DNA from: Tidjanibacter sp.
GTDB taxonomy: Bacteria; Bacteroidota; Bacteroidia; Bacteroidales; Rikenellaceae
Direction of reading: 5' to 3'
DNA length: 10,616 bases
Assembly: GCA_017628675.1 (NCBI GenBank)
Contig: JAGBYS010000175.1
Coordinates: 1-10,616 of the forward strand
The notes under the pieces were generated by a model. The model was not told the DNA's origin, ran no database searches, and saw only the letters and a program-made list of their open reading frames with translations. Positions within the stretch are counted from its first letter, which is position 1, and every line of letters begins with the position of its first letter. The translations under genes were made by a program, and so were the position numbers. Below, piece by piece: positions 6,740 to 10,616 of the stretch.

Positions 6740-6868
6740 AAAAAAGACGCAGAGAGCGGAGGGATTTTTGTGCCAAACAAAGGAGCAAGCCCGCAGCCTA
6801 CTAATCGTAGGTGAGGAGCTCGCTCTCTGAAGTGCGGTGCAAAAAGCACCCGCTATATGTGTTTTTTT
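6740..6868. repeat. Inverted-repeat-bounded element, copy A (129 bp)
   Basis: The left end AAAAAAGACGCAGAGAGCGG (6740-6759) is an imperfect inverted repeat of the right end CCGCTATATGTGTTTTTTT (6850-6868). Inside, AGAGAGCG (6751-6758) pairs with CGCTCTCT (6821-6828), and CCTAC/GTAGG (6797-6801, 6807-6811) forms a small stem. It aligns with the adjacent copy B in ends and core, including CCGCAG and TGAGGA. It has no transposase or coding potential. Either a miniature inverted-repeat element or a REP-like structured intergenic repeat; no target-site duplication is evident. Confidence 0.7.
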
Positions 6869-6869
6869 C

Positions 6870-6996
6870 AAAAAATGCAGAGAGCGAGATGAATGCAAGG
6901 CATACGAGAAAGCGGAGTCCGCAGTTTGCTTATCGCACATGAGGAACTCCGCTTATCGCAGTATAACACAGCAGTCGCTCGCTATATGCGTTTTTT
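6870..6996. repeat. Inverted-repeat-bounded element, copy B (127 bp)
   Basis: The left end AAAAAATGCAGAGAGCGAG (6870-6888) and right end CTCGCTATATGCGTTTTTT (6978-6996) match as inverted repeats at 16 of 19 positions. An internal perfect inverted repeat AAGCGGAGT/ACTCCGCTT lies at 6910-6918 and 6946-6954, and the 10-mer GCTTATCGCA occurs twice (6928-6937, 6951-6960). It directly abuts copy A. Its right edge overlaps the prs stop codon. In the prs transcript it would fold into a long stem ending in a U-run at 6870-6875, so it could terminate prs transcription. Confidence 0.75.
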
Positions 6997-7951
6997 ATTT
7001 CTGTTTGGGCCCAAAAATAAACTGCGACGAAATCTCACGATAGTTATGCACACGCTCGATAACATCGGCAAGCATATCGGCCACGCTCAGAACGGTGAAC
7101 TTCGAGGTGTCCTTGTCGGCACGCAAGGGAAGGGTGTCGGTGACGATCACCTCGGTGAGCTGACTCTCGGCGATGCGCTCATAGGCGGGACCACTGAGCA
7201 CGGGGTGGGTAATCACCGCGCGCACGCTTGCAGCGCCCATATCCATAAACATACCGGCAGCCTTGGTAAGGGTACCTGCGGTGTCGACCATATCGTCGAA
7301 GATGATGATGTCGCGACCCTTAACCTCGCCAATGGCGGTCATAGTGCCCACAACATTGGGCCTCTCGCGATGCTTGTGGCAGATAACCAGGGGAGCATCG
7401 AGGTAGGAAGCGTAGCTGTTGGCACGCTTGGCACCACCGATATCGGGAGTAGCAACCGAGAGGTTCTCGAGCTTCATATTCTTGATGTAGGGAACAAATA
7501 CCTTCGATGCGTAAACGTGGTCTACGGGGATGTCGAAGAAGCCCTGAATCTGATCGGCGTGGAGGTCGATGGTGATCACGCGGTCGCAACCAGCCGAGGT
7601 GAGCAGGTTGGCAACGAGCTTAGCACCGATGGGCACACGGGGACGATCCTTGCGGTCCTGACGAGCCCAACCGAAGTAGGGAATGACAGCCACAACCATA
7701 TGAGCCGAAGCCCTCTTGGCGGCGTCGATGGTGAGCAGAAGCTCCATCAGGTTCTCTGCGGGAGGAGGAGTCGATTGAACGATAAATACGGTGCAACCGC
7801 GAATACTCTCGTTAAAAGCGGGCTGAAACTCGCCATCGCTAAACTGACTAACAGTCAGGTCGCCAAGCTCCACTCCGTAGCTCTTGGCAATCCTCGCAGC
7901 CACAGCCTCCGAGCCACGGCAAGCAAAGATTTTCAGTTTGTGAATAGCCAT
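6995..7951 (-). CDS. prs: Ribose-phosphate pyrophosphokinase (PRPP synthase)
   Basis: Prs makes 5-phosphoribosyl-1-pyrophosphate from ribose-5-phosphate and ATP, the precursor of purines, pyrimidines, NAD, histidine and tryptophan; it is cytoplasmic and oligomeric. The 318-residue product has the class I pattern: N-terminal SQFSDGEFQPAFNESIRG (35-52), the ATP-site stretch PYFGWARQDRKDRPRVPIGA (91-110) with Trp where Tyr is common in YARQDRK, TIDLHADQIQGFF (127-139), the flexible catalytic loop around KHRER (193-197), and the PRPP-binding loop DDMVDTAGT (219-227). Length is typical. A good promoter lies 32 bases upstream. The TAA stop is formed by the A/T-rich edge of repeat copy B. Confident call. 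Confidence 0.97.
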   Translation of the reverse strand: MAIHKLKIFACRGSEAVAARIAKSYGVELGDLTVSQFSDGEFQPAFNESIRGCTVFIVQSTPPPAENLMELLLTIDAAKRASAHMVVAVIPYFGWARQDRKDRPRVPIGAKLVANLLTSAGCDRVITIDLHADQIQGFFDIPVDHVYASKVFVPYIKNMKLENLSVATPDIGGAKRANSYASYLDAPLVICHKHRERPNVVGTMTAIGEVKGRDIIIFDDMVDTAGTLTKAAGMFMDMGAASVRAVITHPVLSGPAYERIAESQLTEVIVTDTLPLRADKDTSKFTVLSVADMLADVIERVHNYREISSQFIFGPKQK

Positions 7952-7982
7952 TATATTTTAGATTTTGGGTTTATCGTGACCA

Positions 7983-8013
7983 CAAAGATAAGGCCCGAAA
8001 GCCGAATTAGCAA
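7983..8013 (-). promoter_or_regulatory. prs promoter
   Basis: The minus strand reads TATCTTTG at 7983-7990 (TAnnTTTG -7 element) and TTG at 8011-8013, 20 bases upstream. Initiation is predicted near 7976, giving a leader of about 25 bases. This is the best-formed Bacteroidetes promoter in the window. Confidence 0.7.
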
Positions 8014-8108
8014 TTTTTCTTGAGCGAATTATCAACATTTGCCAAACATTTTCACCTTCGCCGCCATTTTGGGGAGCCGAGCACTACCCCACTCGCCCCC
8101 CGCAGGCG

Positions 8109-8696
8109 CTATTTTTCCTCCTGCAGACACCCCTCCACAAAGGCGATGATCTCATCCCTGCCGAGGCGTTTCTCGGAGGAGGTGACAAACATCGGCGGGA
8201 GCTCCTCCCACCACTGCAGCAGTGTCTGGCGATAGGTTTCGATATTCTTGTTGGTGAGCCTTTGGCTCTGCTTGTCGACCTTCGTGAAGACCACACCGAA
8301 GGGCACACCCTCACGGCCGAGCAGCTGCATAAAATCGAGGTCAATCTTCATTGGCTCGTGGCGACTATCGACAAGCACAAAGAGGAAGTGAAGCCCTTTG
8401 GCCTTGGTCACATAGTCGGTAATGAGGGTAGAAAAATCCTGACGCACGGTCTGTGATGTGCGGGCGTAGCCGTAGCCGGGCAGATCCACCAGCCACCACC
8501 TTTCGTCGACCAAGAAATGGTTGATGAGTTTTGTCTTGCCCGGGGTGGCCGACACCTTTGCCAACTTGCTCTCCGAGAGCATATTGATAAGCGACGATTT
8601 GCCCACATTGGAGCGACCGATGAAGGCAAACTCGGGCTTGCCGTGGTCGGGGATTTGGGATATTTTGGAGCTACTGAACTTGAATACCGTCTTCAT
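8109..8696 (-). CDS. engB: Ribosome-assembly GTPase EngB (YihA/YsxC)
   Basis: EngB is a small essential GTPase that acts in late assembly of the large ribosomal subunit. The 195-residue product is a single GTPase domain with every motif present: G1 GRSNVGKSS (27-35), the G2 region SATPGKT with Thr51 or Thr55, G3 DLPGYGYA (71-78), G4 TKVD (138-141) and G5 TSSEK (172-176). PGYGYA after the G3 aspartate is typical of the family and separates it from Era and Der. Length is normal. The ATG at 8694-8696 gives the usual short N-terminal strand before G1. A candidate promoter lies 54 bases upstream; the next gene, prs, has its own promoter after a 157-base gap, so the two may be separate transcripts. 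Confidence 0.96.
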   Translation of the reverse strand: MKTVFKFSSSKISQIPDHGKPEFAFIGRSNVGKSSLINMLSESKLAKVSATPGKTKLINHFLVDERWWLVDLPGYGYARTSQTVRQDFSTLITDYVTKAKGLHFLFVLVDSRHEPMKIDLDFMQLLGREGVPFGVVFTKVDKQSQRLTNKNIETYRQTLLQWWEELPPMFVTSSEKRLGRDEIIAFVEGCLQEEK

Positions 8697-8749
8697 TGTT
8701 TTGCCATCTCTCAGCCTACCACTCCTATGGTCGGCTCATTAAGTTTCCG

Positions 8750-8757
8750 CAAAGGTA
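8750..8757 (-). promoter_or_regulatory. engB -7 promoter element
   Basis: The minus strand reads TACCTTTG, an exact TAnnTTTG -7 element, with initiation expected near 8743 and a leader of about 46 bases. The -33 region lacks a clear TTG. Confidence 0.55.
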
Positions 8758-8853
8758 CACTATTTTTCACGAACTACGCCCCTTAGGCAAGAATTTTGCA
8801 ACCCCAAGGGGCAATAATTCACATTTTTTGTCACACCTAAAACCTCTGTGGAT

Positions 8854-9441
8854 ATGAAAAAATTTCTACTCATTTTTGCCATCACAGCCTCGCTTATGGC
8901 CATCGTTGTACCCATTGTCGTAACAAGCACACCACCCACTGAAGCCAACATCGAAGCCGCCGCCGAGAGGGTGCGCCAACGCAAGCTCGATGCCAAGCAC
9001 CAAGAGCGCATCGCAAGGCGCAAGGCACGCCAGGAGGCCTTCGAGCACTTCATCGACTCGACCGTCCTCACACACAACTTCCGATTCACTCCCACGATGT
9101 TCAATGTGGAGCCCGCAGGGAGCAGTCATATGATCACCAACCCCAATATTGAGCTCTCCTTCTACGGCGATTGGGCCGATGTACATCTGCCAATATATCA
9201 GGGTTTTACTCCACCCTACCGACTAATTCTTGTCAATAGTGCCATCACCTCTCTAACGGACTTTGTGACCGTTCAGACCGACAACGGCTGGCGAGTGACA
9301 TTCTCCTCGTGGCTCTACACCTCCAACGACTACACCTTCACTCTGGATATCTACTCCAAGACGGGTGGAGCGACACTCTCGGTGGGCTCCGACTTTTCGC
9401 CCACAACCTCCTATTGGGGCTCCATCTCGCCGCTCTACTAA
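8854..9441 (+). CDS. Exported DUF4251-like protein
   Basis: The 195-residue product starts with a signal or membrane anchor (KKFLLIFAITASLMAIVVP, residues 2-20, hydrophobic to about 24). A charged helix, possibly coiled coil, follows at about 32-70 (EAAAERVRQRKLDAKH to ARRKARQEAFEHF), then a beta-rich region from about 75. That layout and the C-terminal pattern, with FYGDWADVHLPIYQG, DNGWRVTFSS, TFTLDIYSKTGGATLSVGS and closing YWGSISPLY, resemble DUF4251, a Bacteroidetes family of unknown function. I place it by pattern, not by alignment. The frame also opens at GTG 8848-8850, but the ATG at 8854-8856 gives a normal signal start. It is the only complete plus-strand gene in the window, divergent from engB and convergent with aroB. 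Likely periplasmic or inner-membrane anchored; no catalytic motif is visible. Confidence 0.7.
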   Translation: MKKFLLIFAITASLMAIVVPIVVTSTPPTEANIEAAAERVRQRKLDAKHQERIARRKARQEAFEHFIDSTVLTHNFRFTPTMFNVEPAGSSHMITNPNIELSFYGDWADVHLPIYQGFTPPYRLILVNSAITSLTDFVTVQTDNGWRVTFSSWLYTSNDYTFTLDIYSKTGGATLSVGSDFSPTTSYWGSISPLY

Positions 9442-9448
9442 AGACACA

Positions 9449-9476
9449 ATTAAGGGCACCTTCGGGCGCCCTTAAT
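9449..9476. terminator. Bidirectional terminator between convergent genes
   Basis: ATTAAGGGC (9449-9457) pairs perfectly with GCCCTTAAT (9468-9476). Inside, CC/GG closes a TTCG tetraloop after one A-C mismatch. It starts eight bases after the plus-strand stop codon and lies eight bases beyond the aroB stop. The flanking U-tracts are short and interrupted, so termination may be partial, but position and symmetry fit a shared terminator. Confidence 0.75.
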
Positions 9477-9483
9477 CCTATCT

Positions 9484-10482
9484 CTAAAGCCTATAAATTC
9501 CACATTTTCCGATCGCCTCGGGGAGCACAATTTTCACCCCTTCGGAGTCGCATTTCTTATCGTGCGTCATAGCCTCCAGGAGCTCCTCCTGGGCTATCTG
9601 CACCGAGGTCGGAAGACCATATTTTTCGACCACTCTCACCACCCTTTCGGCATCCTCCAAGGCAAGCAGCCCACGCTCGGCAGCAAGCCTTGCGGCCCAA
9701 ACAAGACCAACGGCAACCGCCTCACCGTGAGTGTATTCCGTCGTAAGACTCTCTACCGCGTGAGCGAGTGTGTGGCCCAGATTGAGCACCCTGCGTAGCC
9801 CCTTTTCATAGGGATCGGCGGCAACTACTTTGCACTTGACATTCACACTCATCTGCATCATACGACCAAGTAGATCGTGGTCATTTTTCAGGGTCGCCAA
9901 ATCGCCATTTTCGAGCAACTCGAAAAGCTCACTATCGCCCACAATGGCACTCTTAATCATCTCCGCCACGCCCGAGCGAAACTCCCTGTCGGGAAGGGTC
10001 GAAAGCAGCCCCACATCGCAAAGCACAAAGTCGGCAGGCGAAAAGAGCCCCACCATATTCTTGTACCCCCCGAGATTCACGGCACACTTACCGCCAATGG
10101 CCGCATCAATCTGACCAAGGAGCGTCGTGGGCACAAATCCGAACCTTAGGCCACGCATAAAAGTGGAGGCCACAAAGCCCACCAAATCCATAACCACACC
10201 GCCACCTACAGCCAGCAGAAAAGTATCCCTATCGGCCTTGCTATCAACAAGTTCTTTCCACAGCATTTCGGCCAACTCGAGATTTTTATTCTCCTCGCCA
10301 CCGGGTATCAATATGCTCTCCGGAAGACTCTCCGAGAGGTTGTGATGGGCGTCCACCTCGGCATCCACAATGGTGATAACTCGGCCCTCGGGAAGTAGCT
10401 CCCGAAGATCCTTGGCCACCGAGCCTACCACTATACGAGTTGCTCTTTCGGAGGAAAATTTTAGTTCGCAGAGGGTGTTCAT
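9484..10482 (-). CDS. aroB: 3-dehydroquinate synthase
   Basis: AroB converts DAHP to 3-dehydroquinate, the second step of the shikimate pathway to aromatic amino acids, using NAD and a divalent metal. The 332-residue product shows the NAD-binding core LAVGGGVVMDLVGFVAS (90-106), substrate-site stretches VPTTLLGQIDAAIGGKCAVN (117-136) and GGYKNMVG (138-145), and the metal ligands Glu174 (SGVAEMIKS), His237 (NLGHTLAHAVE) and His252 (HGEAVAVGL). Slightly shorter than many bacterial homologues but with no motif missing. The ATG at 10480-10482 lies 25 bases below a -7 element. It is divergent from typA and convergent with the DUF4251-like gene, so it is not in an aro operon here. Confidence 0.96.
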   Translation of the reverse strand: MNTLCELKFSSERATRIVVGSVAKDLRELLPEGRVITIVDAEVDAHHNLSESLPESILIPGGEENKNLELAEMLWKELVDSKADRDTFLLAVGGGVVMDLVGFVASTFMRGLRFGFVPTTLLGQIDAAIGGKCAVNLGGYKNMVGLFSPADFVLCDVGLLSTLPDREFRSGVAEMIKSAIVGDSELFELLENGDLATLKNDHDLLGRMMQMSVNVKCKVVAADPYEKGLRRVLNLGHTLAHAVESLTTEYTHGEAVAVGLVWAARLAAERGLLALEDAERVVRVVEKYGLPTSVQIAQEELLEAMTHDKKCDSEGVKIVLPEAIGKCGIYRL

Positions 10483-10507
10483 TACTTTTATACCTTATAT
10501 TTTTATA

Positions 10508-10515
10508 CAAAGGTA
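10508..10515 (-). promoter_or_regulatory. aroB -7 promoter element
   Basis: The minus strand reads TACCTTTG, matching TAnnTTTG, giving a leader of about 19 bases. There is no TTG at -33; that position falls next to the -7 element of the opposing promoter. Confidence 0.55.
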
Positions 10516-10538
10516 GTACAAAAACCTCGATAATTTAC

Positions 10539-10546
10539 TACCTTTG
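10539..10546 (+). promoter_or_regulatory. typA -7 promoter element
   Basis: TACCTTTG on the plus strand fits TAnnTTTG and predicts initiation near 10553, about 17 bases before the ATG. The -33 region lacks TTG and overlaps the aroB promoter. Confidence 0.55.
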
Positions 10547-10569
10547 CGACCAAAATAAAAGGAAACAAG

Positions 10570-10616
10570 ATGCAGAAACTACGCAACATCGCAATTATCG
10601 CACACGTTGACCACGG
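10570..10616 (+). CDS. typA: TypA/BipA translational GTPase (5' end only)
   Basis: Only the first 15 codons plus two bases are in the window. They read MQKLRNIAIIAHVDH with a following G, the start of the G1 region of a translational GTPase. KLRNIAIIAHVDHG is the usual opening of TypA/BipA, a ribosome-binding GTPase used under stress and in ribosome assembly. LepA would more often read RNFCIIAHIDHG, and EF-G and EF-Tu have longer or different openings. ATG at 10570-10572 follows an A-rich leader. Confident for the translational GTPase superfamily, good for TypA. Confidence 0.85.
   Translation, partial: MQKLRNIAIIAHVDH

Larger units (their letters stand above)
10508..10546. repeat. 11-bp inverted repeat holding two divergent -7 elements
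   Basis: CAAAGGTAGTA (10508-10518) and TACTACCTTTG (10536-10546) are perfect inverted copies separated by 17 bases. Each outer end is the -7 element of one of the divergent genes aroB and typA. The arms extend three bases beyond the TAnnTTTG consensus, which hints at an added role such as a dyad operator; that part is inference. Confidence 0.7.

Noticed and set aside
6555..6940. Short minus-strand frames (77 and 97 codons) in the gap between the Stealth gene and prs
   Set aside because: They run through the heptamer array and the repeat elements, have no promoter or family features, and their composition follows the repeats.
6740..6996. CRISPR array
   Set aside because: There are only two ~128-bp units, bounded by inverted repeats and lacking short identical repeats with unique spacers; no cas genes are present.
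6893..8023. A 376-codon plus-strand frame through the repeat element and opposite prs
   Set aside because: Most of it is antisense to an intact, motif-complete prs gene, and the start lies inside repeat copy B.
8040..8108. Terminator after engB
   Set aside because: G-rich and C-rich runs can form short stems (GGGG/CCCC, CGCC/GGCG), but loops are large and no U-tract follows, so I could not support a terminator.

Overview
The window looks like a chromosomal segment of a member of the Bacteroidota, most likely order Bacteroidales and possibly an Alistipes-like (Rikenellaceae) genome. The evidence is an Oar-type TonB-dependent receptor paired with a BACON-type lipoprotein, a DUF4251-like protein, promoters of the Bacteroidetes type (TAnnTTTG at about -7, TTG at about -33), A-rich leaders without clear Shine-Dalgarno sequences, and fairly GC-rich coding with AT-rich gaps. 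The genus is inference; the phylum is well supported.

Left part (1-4230, all minus strand). Transcription runs from a good promoter (4131-4162) through a previously uncalled 40-codon cysteine-rich ORF (3986-4108) that ends inside a strong intrinsic terminator (3962-4003). It then reaches a 1075-residue Oar-like TonB-dependent receptor (638-3865) and, after a long intercistronic hairpin (556-603), a BACON-domain lipoprotein that runs off the left edge. Receptor plus lipoprotein is probably an outer-membrane uptake pair without a visible SusD. The small ORF with its terminator looks like an attenuating leader or a separate small transcript, and is the least explained element of this part.

Middle (4231-8696, minus strand). 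radA (DNA branch migration) lies 19 bases behind a Stealth-family sugar-phosphate transferase gene, probably in one operon. Then comes a 426-base gene-free gap holding a heptamer tandem array and two adjacent ~128-bp elements with matching imperfect terminal inverted repeats; the edge of the second supplies the stop codon of prs. prs (PRPP synthase) and engB (ribosome-assembly GTPase) follow, each with its own candidate promoter.

Right part (8750-10616). engB and a DUF4251-like exported protein are divergent. The DUF4251-like gene converges on aroB (3-dehydroquinate synthase), and the two share a UUCG-capped hairpin terminator. aroB and the start of typA/bipA are divergent, and their -7 elements form the arms of a perfect 11-bp inverted repeat.

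Most genes here are ordinary housekeeping genes. The items worth a second look are the leader ORF/terminator module, the tandem inverted-repeat-bounded elements, and the symmetric aroB/typA promoter region. I saw no defence system, transposase, CRISPR array, rRNA or tRNA.
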